A stretch of 64,000 bases of DNA. Source: Candidatus Hydrogenedentota bacterium (GTDB lineage: Bacteria > Hydrogenedentota > Hydrogenedentia > Hydrogenedentales > CAILVY01). Under the pieces are notes generated by a model. The model was given only the letters and a program-made list of their open reading frames with translations. It had not been told where the DNA came from and did not search any database. Position 1 is the first letter of the stretch. The number at the start of each line of letters is the position of its first letter. Position numbers and translations under genes: made by a program. Below are positions 44,921-54,293 of this stretch, in pieces. The stretch spans positions 1-64,000 of the forward strand of contig JAKQOG010000119.1 in NCBI GenBank assembly GCA_029565395.1. The letters run 5' to 3'.

Positions 44921-46248
44921 GGCACGGCTCCCTCCGCGCGCTTTTCCGTACTCGGCGCTATCGGTCGGTTCAGCCGCCGGCTCAATTTTTCCTCCAGACT
45001 GCGCATTAATTGCGCCGGGGTTTCCTGCTTCTTGTCCGCCCATTTGCTCAACGCTTGCTGAACATACCGCATCGCCTCCATCCAGTCCGTCGTCCGATAC
45101 ATAACGGAGATTTCATCGATATCCAGCGAAAACAAGCGACGCACCCGCTGATTCCCGAAAAAAGGCACCGGTTCGTCAAAAAACGGATCCTGATGCGTCG
45201 ACAACAGCGCGGGAAATAAATCAAAATCGCGATATTGGGCCAGTTGCGCCTCCGGTGTGCACATCGCGTACTCCATATACGCCCACGCCGCCTCCTTTTG
45301 CGTGCATTGATCCGGCATCACAAGCACCGAACCGCCGAGATTGCTTGTGCGCAACCCGCCGGGATGATACGCGGGTAACCGGAACACCCCCCAGTTCCCT
45401 CCGGTGTCCGGCGCATAGTCCCGAATCAATCCGCCGAACCACGCCGCCATCGGGTATGTGGCAATGGTGTCGGACTTAAACGAGGCGAAATACTCAAAAC
45501 TAAACGGCATGATATTGCCGCTGATGCCGGATTCCAGCAGTTTCTTTAACAGATTCAAGGTTTCCAGGGTCTCCGGCGAATTTATGGCGATGCGGCCCGC
45601 CACATCAAAAATCTGTCCGCCGCTCTGTTGCAAAAAAATCTCGAAAAGATCCGCCATGTTGCCCGTCGGCACGCACAGCATTTTGGTCCGCCCATCCGAC
45701 TTTGCCACCAATTCCTTTCCCACGGCGATATAATCGTCCCAGGTCTCGATTTTTCCCACATCGATCCCATACTGCTCAAAGATCCCCTGCTTGTAAAACA
45801 CCGCACACGGCCCGATATCCCACGGCAATGCGTAAATTCGCCCTTCATATACGCAGCTTTCCCAAAATGACGGCGCAAACGCCTTTTCATACTTCTTCGC
45901 CACTTCCGTAAGATCCGTCAGCTTGCCCGTGACCGAATACCGCGGCGCTTCCCGCACCTGCAATTGCGAAATATCCGGCGCCCCCACCCGCGCCGCCAGC
46001 GACAATAAAAACCTGGATTGCAGGTTGGTGGCGTTCATGTCTATCCGAACATGCACATTGGGATACCTTTGCTGAAAAGGGGGAATAAGCTTCTCCAGGC
46101 TCGCTGCGGCGATATTCCACGACCATATCTGTATATCCCCGCGATACTCAGACGGCTGAAGCGTTGCGGGAATCAAGAGGGGCTCTCCGGCGCATGCTTC
46201 CACGGCAAGCCCGATAACCAGCGCGGCAATGACACTACACCTGCTCAA
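44917..46248 (-). CDS. Sugar ABC transporter extracellular binding protein
   Basis: The TTG start at 46248 has GGAAGG upstream and overlaps the rhamnosidase stop as TTGA. A signal peptide (VIAALVIGLAVEACAG) leads into a family-1 solute-binding protein: IQIWSWNIAAASLEKLIPPFQQRYPNV, then APDISQLQ, then YALPWDIGPCAVFYKQGIF. There is no classical lipobox, so it may be periplasmic. It should deliver a sugar or oligosaccharide to the two permeases that follow. The rhamnosidase upstream suggests a rhamnose-containing ligand. Confidence 0.88.
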   Translation of the reverse strand: MSRCSVIAALVIGLAVEACAGEPLLIPATLQPSEYRGDIQIWSWNIAAASLEKLIPPFQQRYPNVHVRIDMNATNLQSRFLLSLAARVGAPDISQLQVREAPRYSVTGKLTDLTEVAKKYEKAFAPSFWESCVYEGRIYALPWDIGPCAVFYKQGIFEQYGIDVGKIETWDDYIAVGKELVAKSDGRTKMLCVPTGNMADLFEIFLQQSGGQIFDVAGRIAINSPETLETLNLLKKLLESGISGNIMPFSFEYFASFKSDTIATYPMAAWFGGLIRDYAPDTGGNWGVFRLPAYHPGGLRTSNLGGSVLVMPDQCTQKEAAWAYMEYAMCTPEAQLAQYRDFDLFPALLSTHQDPFFDEPVPFFGNQRVRRLFSLDIDEISVMYRTTDWMEAMRYVQQALSKWADKKQETPAQLMRSLEEKLSRRLNRPIAPSTEKRAEGAVP

Positions 46249-48671
46249 TTTAACCTTCCCGTATGATGACCCGAGCCCACAACCAGTATAATACGATTCC
46301 CTCGTATCTTTATATCGTCTTGTGCTGCCACTTTTCCATCCAATGTGACCTGAACCTCCGGTCTTATGCGGGGCAGCGCCAGTTCCGCTTGTGTATCCAC
46401 CGGCGCCTCAAACTCAAATGACATCGTACCGGTTTCCGCCACGCGCTTCCATGAAATGGGCACCAGACCCAATTCTGTGACCACCACACCCTCTGCTGTT
46501 TCTAAATCCCCAAGATGTGGTTCGATAATGATCTTCTTATCCGTCACCATCCCCTCACGACGCACGCCCAGCACCCGCGAACTCAGATAATAGGCGGGCG
46601 TGGCACCGATATTATGGCAATACGATCCTCCCCCAAATCCTTCAAACACGGTATCCATGTCGTTGCGCGCAAGCGTGGACGCCCACCGCTCCCGCATGTC
46701 CTGCAGTGCAAGTATATCCAGTTCCGGCGAGTCCGCGCGATACAGCACATCAAACAACAGCGAATAACTATAGGGCGTCTTCACCTGTTCACGATGATTC
46801 ACTAAGTACTCCAGCGCCGCCGCCCTCCGTTCTTCCGGTATTATCCCAAAGTACAATCCCGCCATCGCCGGGAACGCTGAAGGTTCCGTTTTATTGCCAT
46901 CCAAAAAGCCGCCGCTATACGCCCCCTTCGATTCGTCCCACAACTGCAAGGTAAAATCCCGATGTAATTTATCCGCATCCGCGCGGTATTGCCCGGCAAT
47001 TTCGCTTTCGCCCAGCGCATCGCCCAATGCCGCCGCATGATTCAGCGCGCCATATACATAGGCATTCAATGTGGCTCCTTCGCATTCCTTGTACGAAAGC
47101 GGATTGTCAAAGAATACAAATTCACGGCCCTTGACCAGTCCACGTTCCGTCCGCCGGTCCAAGAACCACTGCATTTGCTTCACCAGGTTCGGCCACAACG
47201 CCCGCACTTCGTTCAAATCGCCGGTGTTCTCATAATAGCGGCGCAACGTCTGCACCCACAGGCATGCATAATCGTCGATGTACCCGTGAATATCCCACCG
47301 GTTCGACGGATGATGCGCCTTAAGCCGCCCGTCCGGCTGCTGGCTCTGCGCAATGTGCCGCAGCATATTCCGAATTAACAGCGGATCGCTGTAGCGGTAC
47401 GAACCATCCCGGTTTTTCGCGGCGAACGTCACGCGGGTGACCGGATATTCCGACAATGCCGCGTCTCCCATCCATTCCGTGCGCTCCCGCGCCGTGCAGT
47501 CCACATACCCGTCCTCGCTGCACAATTGAATCGTCCGCACGCTTCGTTCCCACAATTCGTTTAGAAACGCATCATTACACAGGAATTTGCCCATTCGCTC
47601 GAAGGGATACAACCGGTTCACCACCTTCAACCCGTGCAGCACCACCTTGCCCGAATGAACACGGATAATCATATATCTGAATCCGATGGTGTCCCCGCTC
47701 ATGTAGGTTTGCCGGCCCGCGCGTGCAATATACCGGTTGGAACCATACACCTCATCCAGTTTCCCCTCCACGCAGCCATGTCCGTGAATCACTTCAACTT
47801 CACTGCCCTCTTCCGCTTCCATATCCAGCACATCATAGGCCAGTGCCATTTCCCCAACGTCCAGCAGTTTCTCCTGCTTGGCCACAAGCGTAATTGGCAA
47901 ATCAATGTTCGGAATAATCGCTTCTTCGCGCAACAATGGAATCGCTCTCGGTTTCAGCGGACCCCACATCGCACCATCCACCGGCGCGGGTGTTTCCCAC
48001 TGTGCATCGTCAAACTCCGGCTGCGTCCAATCCCCTGTGTCAATCCGCGCGTCAATAGTGTCCGGAATATTGCCCCATGAAACCGGCGACGCCAAAAACC
48101 TGGTCTTCGCGCTGCATCGCCAGCGTGCATCGGTTATGATCTCCGCTTTCTCTCCATCCGCTTTCGTGATTTCTAACAACGCGGTCCACCCCGGAGCGTG
48201 CCGCATCGTCCGCCCATTCAATGGCTCCGGATCGTCCGTCTTCCGCCCGTCGTGATAGTGATGCACCACCGCCGCTATCACGTTCGGTCCGGCTTGTAGG
48301 AGCTTGGTCACGTCCAGAGAATCGAATTCTGGGGCTTTGGGATCAAAGCGGCACGGACCCCGTTCCACATACTGCCCATTAATCCACAGAATATACCGCG
48401 AGTCCGCAAAACAATACAGCGCCGCCGCCGCGGGCTTTTCCTTCAGTTCAAACGTCTTTCGGAACGCAACATACACCTGCTGGCTCTCCGGCTGCGAAGC
48501 CGGCCAGATCATGTTTTGCTGCAATTGTGCTGCGCTTGGCGATGATTCCGAAAACGCGCTTATGCTTGCTATCGCGAGGAACGCAATAGAAAACATCGCA
48601 AATCTGACCCTATTGGTCATCGTACGGGAGGGCGAGGCGCCCGCCGAGCCGTAGGACAAAATATCCATCAT
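46245..48671 (-). CDS. Secreted GH78-like alpha-L-rhamnosidase
   Basis: The start is ATG 48671 (MMDIL), because AGAGGAG lies just upstream and overlaps the end of the previous gene. An in-frame GSAGASPSR segment, the translation of a dispersed repeat, precedes the real signal peptide (MTNRVRFAMFSIAFLAIASISAF). The body has a jelly-roll N-domain (YVAFRKTFEL, YILWINGQYVERGP) and the six-hairpin GH78 catalytic barrel. There SEDGYVDCTARERTEWMGDA carries the conserved acidic residues, followed by WDIHGYIDDYACLWVQTL. GH78 enzymes invert alpha-L-rhamnosides. It sits between an amidohydrolase and a sugar importer in one operon. Confidence 0.82.
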   Translation of the reverse strand: MMDILSYGSAGASPSRTMTNRVRFAMFSIAFLAIASISAFSESSPSAAQLQQNMIWPASQPESQQVYVAFRKTFELKEKPAAAALYCFADSRYILWINGQYVERGPCRFDPKAPEFDSLDVTKLLQAGPNVIAAVVHHYHDGRKTDDPEPLNGRTMRHAPGWTALLEITKADGEKAEIITDARWRCSAKTRFLASPVSWGNIPDTIDARIDTGDWTQPEFDDAQWETPAPVDGAMWGPLKPRAIPLLREEAIIPNIDLPITLVAKQEKLLDVGEMALAYDVLDMEAEEGSEVEVIHGHGCVEGKLDEVYGSNRYIARAGRQTYMSGDTIGFRYMIIRVHSGKVVLHGLKVVNRLYPFERMGKFLCNDAFLNELWERSVRTIQLCSEDGYVDCTARERTEWMGDAALSEYPVTRVTFAAKNRDGSYRYSDPLLIRNMLRHIAQSQQPDGRLKAHHPSNRWDIHGYIDDYACLWVQTLRRYYENTGDLNEVRALWPNLVKQMQWFLDRRTERGLVKGREFVFFDNPLSYKECEGATLNAYVYGALNHAAALGDALGESEIAGQYRADADKLHRDFTLQLWDESKGAYSGGFLDGNKTEPSAFPAMAGLYFGIIPEERRAAALEYLVNHREQVKTPYSYSLLFDVLYRADSPELDILALQDMRERWASTLARNDMDTVFEGFGGGSYCHNIGATPAYYLSSRVLGVRREGMVTDKKIIIEPHLGDLETAEGVVVTELGLVPISWKRVAETGTMSFEFEAPVDTQAELALPRIRPEVQVTLDGKVAAQDDIKIRGNRIILVVGSGHHTGRLN
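48623..48652. repeat. Dispersed GC-rich REP-like element (REGEAPAEP/GSAGASPS type)
   Basis: The plus strand reads GGGAGGGCGAGGCGCCCGCC, an imperfect palindrome centred on GGCGCC. One strand translates as REGEAPAEP and the other as GSAGASPSR. To my knowledge these peptides are recurrent artefacts of a small dispersed repeat in several environmental bacterial genomes. Confidence 0.6.
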
Positions 48672-48672
48672 T

Positions 48673-49974
48673 TCACTCCTCTGTACCGGCTTCCGGCGCC
48701 GATAATCCATACACGTCCAACGCATTCTTGCCTAAAATTTCCCGCGCCGCATCAAAAGCTTCCCGCTCTGTGCAGAGATGGTCCCCCACCATCTCCGATA
48801 ACGCCATTGCCAGCGCGCGCCGCGTATTCCACGCACCCCGGATCAACGCCAGCCCCGAACCATCCACGCCAAACAGCATCTTTTTCGCCCCCGCCACCTC
48901 CAGCCATTCCCGCAAATGATTCGCCAGAATTCGCGGCGAAAACAACCACGTCATCCGCGAAAAATCCCCCCAAACATTCCCGCGCCGCGCAAGCACCGCC
49001 GCTTCCTGGTCAAACGGATACCCGCCATGCACCAAAACAAAACGCGTTTCTGCCAACTCCGGACGCGTCACAAATTCCTCCAATAAAACCGGCCGCGCCC
49101 GGTATACCTGTCCTTCTGTTTCACCGGATAGTCCTGCCGCAATCTGAATCGGCAATCCCAACTCCCCGCAACAACACGCCATCTTAAACGCAAGGTAATC
49201 CTGGAGTTTCAGGTATGCTTCCAGCGAAATATCCTTCGCCGTATAAATCTGTGCCGCTTCCCCCTCCGATACCCGCCGCAATTCCAGAGAACGCCATCGT
49301 GCAAAATCCCAATGAACTCCAACGACCTCTTTATTCCCCTTCATCTGCCTCAAGGCATGCCTCATCCATTCCAAATATTCCGTTAAACTCTCTGCCTGGC
49401 CTTTGTGCGGATATGTCAAACCCTCGAAATATGTCGCATCATTGGGTCGGTATTCCTTGAACTGCACAGCATCCAGCGGAAATAAAAACGCATCCACTGC
49501 TATCACAACCTTAAACCGTTCCCCGTGCGGTGCCTCTTCCAAAGTCTGCCCCGAATGTAACACAAAAGACAACGTCTCCATTCGCGTATGGCGGCATATG
49601 CGGTCATAATACTCTGCCAGCGAATGCTCCCCACAAAAAGCTTCATACCGTTGCCGCGCATCCTGCTCGCGATGCGCAGGGATATGGTCCCCCGGCATAT
49701 CCAGCAAATCCACCAACCCGTCCGCCAATCCCATTGACGCCTCATTCGTGCGCCCCACCACCCCCTTCGGGAAAAACCACCCCAATGATTCTTTTTCCTC
49801 GCCAAAATGACTGTGCTGACAAAAGATTGGAATCTGCCGGAATGCCTTTTCCATCCGTTCCCGGTATTCGCTCACCGCCGGTGCCGGCGCGCCCCGTACC
49901 TCCTCCGCCTCCTTCTCCTCCCCTTTCGCGCCGGATACGCTCTTCAGATATTTCTGCCGATCTACATAATACAC
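48673..49974 (-). CDS. Amidohydrolase-superfamily (TIM-barrel) protein
   Basis: The 433 residues contain HSHFGEE, an HxH metal motif, near residue 54. VVGVHWDF, then VLVHGGYPF with a later metal-type histidine, and LFGVDGSG with the final-strand aspartate complete the amidohydrolase-2 pattern. Related enzymes include uronate isomerase-like and lactone or decarboxylating hydrolases. The long charged N-terminus (KGEEKEAEEVRGAPAPA) is atypical. It is the first gene of the rhamnosidase/transport operon and overlaps the next start region, so it may process a sugar acid or lactone from the imported substrate. Confidence 0.78.
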   Translation of the reverse strand: MYYVDRQKYLKSVSGAKGEEKEAEEVRGAPAPAVSEYRERMEKAFRQIPIFCQHSHFGEEKESLGWFFPKGVVGRTNEASMGLADGLVDLLDMPGDHIPAHREQDARQRYEAFCGEHSLAEYYDRICRHTRMETLSFVLHSGQTLEEAPHGERFKVVIAVDAFLFPLDAVQFKEYRPNDATYFEGLTYPHKGQAESLTEYLEWMRHALRQMKGNKEVVGVHWDFARWRSLELRRVSEGEAAQIYTAKDISLEAYLKLQDYLAFKMACCCGELGLPIQIAAGLSGETEGQVYRARPVLLEEFVTRPELAETRFVLVHGGYPFDQEAAVLARRGNVWGDFSRMTWLFSPRILANHLREWLEVAGAKKMLFGVDGSGLALIRGAWNTRRALAMALSEMVGDHLCTEREAFDAAREILGKNALDVYGLSAPEAGTEE

Positions 49975-50082
49975 AGCACGCGCCTTCTCACAGTTCCGTC
50001 ACAAAACCTATCTACACTATAGAAAGTACCTCCTTGCAACGCAAGATCAGGCAATTAGTTGAATCTTGTGAGTTGTATTTGC

Positions 50083-51300
50083 TTATAGAGCTGCCATTGG
50101 AATACTTTGAAAATGTTTGGCAAGTGGCATCGCTTGCGGAGCTAGACAGATAACGCCGCCGGGGCCTATGGGCAGGCCAAGTTTTTCCAGAGCTGAGAAA
50201 TGGCGCACGGTTTCGGAGCCAGGCGCGGCAGTTTTTTTACATTCCAGGGGATAGAGGGTGCCATCCTTATGAATAATCAGATCTATTTCTTTTTTGTCCT
50301 TGTCGCGGTAGTAATACAACGGCGCATGTTTTCCATTGTGCCAGTAGCTCTTGAGAATTTCCGTAACCACCCAAGTTTCCAGTATGGAACCGGACATAGC
50401 CCCGGCTTCCAGGGTTTCGGGACTGGACCATTCCGTCAGATAACTCACCAACCCAGTATCCAGTAAATATAACTTGGGGGCTTTCACCATGCGTTTGGTC
50501 ACGTTCTTGTAAAACGGTTCCAAAAGATAGGCAATCCCTGATGTTTGCAGGATGGAAAGCCAATGTTTTGCAGTATTCGGGGCCACATCGGCATCCCGCG
50601 CGAGGTCGGCCATATTCAATAGCTGTCCTGTTCGTGCCGCGGCCGCGCGTAGAAAGCGCAGGAACGCCATTTCATCACCCACACGCGCCAAGTCCCGAAC
50701 ATCCCGCTGAAGGTACGTTTGCACATACGAGCGATAGAAGAAATCCCACTCTATGCCTTTTTTAAGGGCGATGGCCGGAAAGGAACCACGCCATATGCGC
50801 GTGTAAGCCTCTTTAAGACCCATGGGTGAGGCATTTGTGATCCGTTTGCGAATTTCCGCCGGTGTAGGTAGAAACGGCGCTCCAGGCCTCTTGACCAATT
50901 CACGATGCGAAAATCCCAAAAGGTTTAAAATGCCTACGCGCCCGGCCAGGGATTCAGAAACGCCTTTCATTACGTGAAATTGTTGAGACCCCGTTAACCA
51001 GAACATGCCGGGCGAACCCTCGGTGTCCACCGCCATTTTAATATAGGGAAGCAGTTCCGGCGCATATTGGATCTCGTCTATCACCACGGGCGGTGGGAAA
51101 CGTTGGAGGAACAATGCCGGTTCTTCCTTGGCCGCCCGGCAGGTCATCGGATCATCCAGTGTTACATAACGCCGTTGCTTTGTGCACATGTGCTGCAGGA
51201 AGGTAGTTTTTCCCACTTGGCGGGGTCCGGTAATTAACAAAACGGGGAATTGATGTTGCGCTTTTTTGAAAAACGCTTCCAGAGTCCGGGATAGGTACAT
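50083..51300 (-). CDS. AAA ATPase with DUF4143 domain
   Basis: Residues 20-150 form an AAA_14 domain with Walker A GPRQVGKTT and Walker B VVIDEIQ, plus a sensor-like FWLTGSQQF. The C-terminal half (residues about 200-350) has the DUF4143 pattern: FLRAAAARTGQLLNMADLARDADV is a winged-helix-like part, and LYYYRDKDKKEIDLIIHKDG a restriction-endonuclease-like core with D and E-x-K type residues. Such two-domain proteins are widespread, often mobile or defence-associated, with no settled function. It lies downstream of mutS on the same strand with an 87-base gap. Confidence 0.88.
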   Translation of the reverse strand: MYLSRTLEAFFKKAQHQFPVLLITGPRQVGKTTFLQHMCTKQRRYVTLDDPMTCRAAKEEPALFLQRFPPPVVIDEIQYAPELLPYIKMAVDTEGSPGMFWLTGSQQFHVMKGVSESLAGRVGILNLLGFSHRELVKRPGAPFLPTPAEIRKRITNASPMGLKEAYTRIWRGSFPAIALKKGIEWDFFYRSYVQTYLQRDVRDLARVGDEMAFLRFLRAAAARTGQLLNMADLARDADVAPNTAKHWLSILQTSGIAYLLEPFYKNVTKRMVKAPKLYLLDTGLVSYLTEWSSPETLEAGAMSGSILETWVVTEILKSYWHNGKHAPLYYYRDKDKKEIDLIIHKDGTLYPLECKKTAAPGSETVRHFSALEKLGLPIGPGGVICLAPQAMPLAKHFQSIPMAAL

Positions 51301-51387
51301 GCCATTACCTTTCGTCTAAAATGCAATATGATTGCATTATAGCCGATTCCCATTTCCCAAACAACCCCCTTGGGAATTGAGAAATAT

Positions 51388-54024
51388 TCATTTCTTCCGC
51401 GGCTTGTTGGCGAGATGTTTTAAATGGTAAATGAGATCATGGGCCTCGCGGGGGGATAATGCATCGGGATCGACTTTTTCGAGTTCCTTATCCACCGCGC
51501 TGGGTTCGTTCACAGGCATGGGGCCGAACAGATACATCTGCTGCGGAAGCCCTACGCTGGCGGCATTGCCGGACTCGAGCGATTCCAGAATCTCACGCGC
51601 CCGCTGGATCACGCCCTGCGGCAGTCCCGCAAGCTTCGCCACCTGAATCCCGTAGCTGTGGTCCGCGCCGCCGTCCACAATGCGGTAGAGGAACACCACC
51701 TTCTCGCCCCATTCACGTACGGAGACATTGACGTTCTTCGCATGTTCCAGCTTGTTCCCGAGATCAGTCAATTCATGGTAATGCGTAGCAAAGAGTGTCT
51801 TCGCGTGAACCCGGTCGTGAATATGCTCGGCCACGGACCATGCGATGCTGATGCCATCGAACGTGCTCGTGCCGCGCCCGATTTCGTCCAGCACAAGCAG
51901 GCTCTTCTCCGTGGCGGAGTTCAAAATGTTCGCCGTCTCGATCATTTCGACCATGAACGTGCTTTCCCCCCGCACAAGATTGTCCGACGCGCCCACGCGC
52001 GTGAAAATGCGGTCCACCACCCCGATCTTCGCCTCCGCCGCAGGCACAAAACTCCCGATTTGCGCCATCAGCGTGATTAATGCCACTTGGCGCAGATAGG
52101 TGGACTTGCCCGCCATGTTCGGCCCGGTCACAATCAGCATGGAGGCCCCGGCGGGATCAAGCAGCGTGTCATTCGGCACGAAATCGCCCCGGGACATCAG
52201 ATCTTCCACCACCGGATGGCGGCCATCCCGGATGAAAATTTCCTCCTGCGCATTTACACCGGGCTTGCAGTATCCTTTTGTAATCGCCACATCCGCCAAC
52301 GACAGCAGCGTGTCGAGCGTGGCGATGGCGTCCGCCGTGGTTTGTATCCGGCGCGCTTCCCCCGCGATTCGATCCCGCAGTTCCACGAACAAATCGTATT
52401 CCAGCGATTGCATGCGCTCCTGCGCCGTGAGGATTTCCTCTTCCCGCGCCTTGAGCGCCGGCGTCACATACCGCTCCCCATTCACCAGCGTCTGTTTCCG
52501 CTGATAATCCTCCGGCACGAGGCGCGTATTCGCCTTGCTCACCTCAATGAAATACCCAAAGACCTTGTTGTAGCCCACCTTCAGATTGGAGATGCCGGTC
52601 CGCTGGCGTTCCTCCTGCTGAAGCGTCGCGATCCAGTCGCGCCCGCCACGCACCAGTTCATGTAAATGATCCAGCTTCTCGTTATACCCATCGCGGATAA
52701 TGCCGCCCTCCGTAATGGGAATCGGCGGTTCGTCCACAATCGCAGCATCAATCGCGGACGTGATTTCCTCCAGGGCGTCGAGCCCATCTCGCAAGCCCGC
52801 GAGCAAATCCGCGTTAACATCCACCAGTGCGCCGCGCAAGGCGGGTACGCGCCCGAGCGAACGGCCCAGGGCCTGCACATCGCGCGCATTCGCCGTTTTC
52901 GCAGTGATGCGCCCCAGGAGCCGTTCCAGGTCCGCCACACCCTTGAGGTGCTCCCGTAGTTCAAGACGCAACTCCGTATTCTCGAAACACTCCTCCACCG
53001 CATTCAGCCGCCCCTGGATTTCCTCCACGGAAAGAAGCGGATGCAGAATCCATTGACGAAGCTTGCGCGCGCCCATGCTCGTGAGCGTGCGATCCAATAC
53101 ATTCAGCAGCGTGCCGCGCTTCGACCGGTCCGCCAGCGACTCGATCAATTCCAAATTACGCTGCGTATTGCCGTCCAGCACCACATACCCGGACGGACTA
53201 TACCGGCGCGGGAATCGAAGACGCGGCGCGGCGTCCCGTTGCGTGCTCTTGACATACGCGAGCACCGCCCCCGCGCAGGCGGAAGCCTCCGGAGCATCCT
53301 CCAGTCCAAGCCCCTTCAACGTACTCAGGTCAAACAGATCCAAAATCACATCGCGGGCCGAAGCCCCATCGAATTCCTCATCCGGACGCTGGGTAAAGGC
53401 AATATTGCCAAAACGTAGCGTAAGCCGCTGTAATGAGGCATCGTCATGGCTTTCGGGCAACAACACCTCCGCCGGGGCCATGCGAGTGAGTTCGTCCAGT
53501 AGCGTTTGTTCGATGTGCTCTTCCACGCGCGCCACCAGGAATTCGCCCGTCGTAACATCCACAAACGCCAGCCCCGCACTATCGCCCCGAACCAGCAGCG
53601 CCGCCAGATAATTATTGGCCGTTTCTTCCAATAGGTTTGCCTCCATCACCGTCCCCGGCGTGATCGTGCGTACCACCGCCCGCTTCACAATCCCCTTCGC
53701 TTCTTTGGGGTCCTCGATTTGATCGCAGAGCGTGACCGTCTTTCCCGCCTTGATCAGCTTTGCGACATAAGCGTCCACCGCGCGGAACGGCACGCCGCAC
53801 ATGGGCACCCGCTGCTCCTTGTCCGCGCCATCACGCGACGTCAGGGCAAGCCCAAGCACCTCCGCCGCCTCAAACGCATCGTCAAAGAACAATTCATAAA
53901 AATCCCCCATGCGGAACAGCAACAGCGAACCCACGCACTCCGCCTTGGCCTGCAAATACTGCCGGAGCATCGGCGTCGTGCGGTGTGGTTTCACATCGCT
54001 CAGCTTCATCCAATTTTCGCCCAT
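51388..54024 (-). CDS. mutS: DNA mismatch repair protein MutS
   Basis: The 878-residue protein has the full MutS plan. The mismatch-binding domain includes the GDFYELFFDDA Phe-x-Glu wedge near residue 40. Connector, lever and clamp regions follow, then the ATPase with Walker A GPNMAGKSTYLRQ (about residue 635), LVLDEIGRGTS and ATHYHEL. It recognises base mismatches and recruits MutL. ATG 54024 and 54009 are both possible starts. A TATAAT box lies only 9 bases upstream of ATG 54024, so a very short or absent leader is possible. No mutL is in the window. Confidence 0.97.
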   Translation of the reverse strand: MGENWMKLSDVKPHRTTPMLRQYLQAKAECVGSLLLFRMGDFYELFFDDAFEAAEVLGLALTSRDGADKEQRVPMCGVPFRAVDAYVAKLIKAGKTVTLCDQIEDPKEAKGIVKRAVVRTITPGTVMEANLLEETANNYLAALLVRGDSAGLAFVDVTTGEFLVARVEEHIEQTLLDELTRMAPAEVLLPESHDDASLQRLTLRFGNIAFTQRPDEEFDGASARDVILDLFDLSTLKGLGLEDAPEASACAGAVLAYVKSTQRDAAPRLRFPRRYSPSGYVVLDGNTQRNLELIESLADRSKRGTLLNVLDRTLTSMGARKLRQWILHPLLSVEEIQGRLNAVEECFENTELRLELREHLKGVADLERLLGRITAKTANARDVQALGRSLGRVPALRGALVDVNADLLAGLRDGLDALEEITSAIDAAIVDEPPIPITEGGIIRDGYNEKLDHLHELVRGGRDWIATLQQEERQRTGISNLKVGYNKVFGYFIEVSKANTRLVPEDYQRKQTLVNGERYVTPALKAREEEILTAQERMQSLEYDLFVELRDRIAGEARRIQTTADAIATLDTLLSLADVAITKGYCKPGVNAQEEIFIRDGRHPVVEDLMSRGDFVPNDTLLDPAGASMLIVTGPNMAGKSTYLRQVALITLMAQIGSFVPAAEAKIGVVDRIFTRVGASDNLVRGESTFMVEMIETANILNSATEKSLLVLDEIGRGTSTFDGISIAWSVAEHIHDRVHAKTLFATHYHELTDLGNKLEHAKNVNVSVREWGEKVVFLYRIVDGGADHSYGIQVAKLAGLPQGVIQRAREILESLESGNAASVGLPQQMYLFGPMPVNEPSAVDKELEKVDPDALSPREAHDLIYHLKHLANKPRKK

Positions 54025-54293
54025 AGCCGCGTATTATAACCGGCAAAGCCGCCTTACGCACCTTCCCTCCCGGGCATAGGACATTCTGTTGTGTAAAACA
54101 GGCTGGTTTCTTTTTTTCGACCGCCCGCTTTTGATACAATTTCTCCATACACCGGGCGGTCACGACTGGCGAGCAAGCGTGGAACAGACCACGGGGAAGT
54201 GAACCGCCCAAACGAATTGCCGATCGCCTGGGCGCTGGAGATACCAACGCTCAGGCGTTTATCTTTGGTAATGGCGCAACTGGGAGACGAACC

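Noticed and set aside
54025-54050. TATAAT close to the mutS start as evidence for a leaderless transcript
   Set aside because: No -35 box fits at normal spacing, so it is only mentioned in the gene entry.
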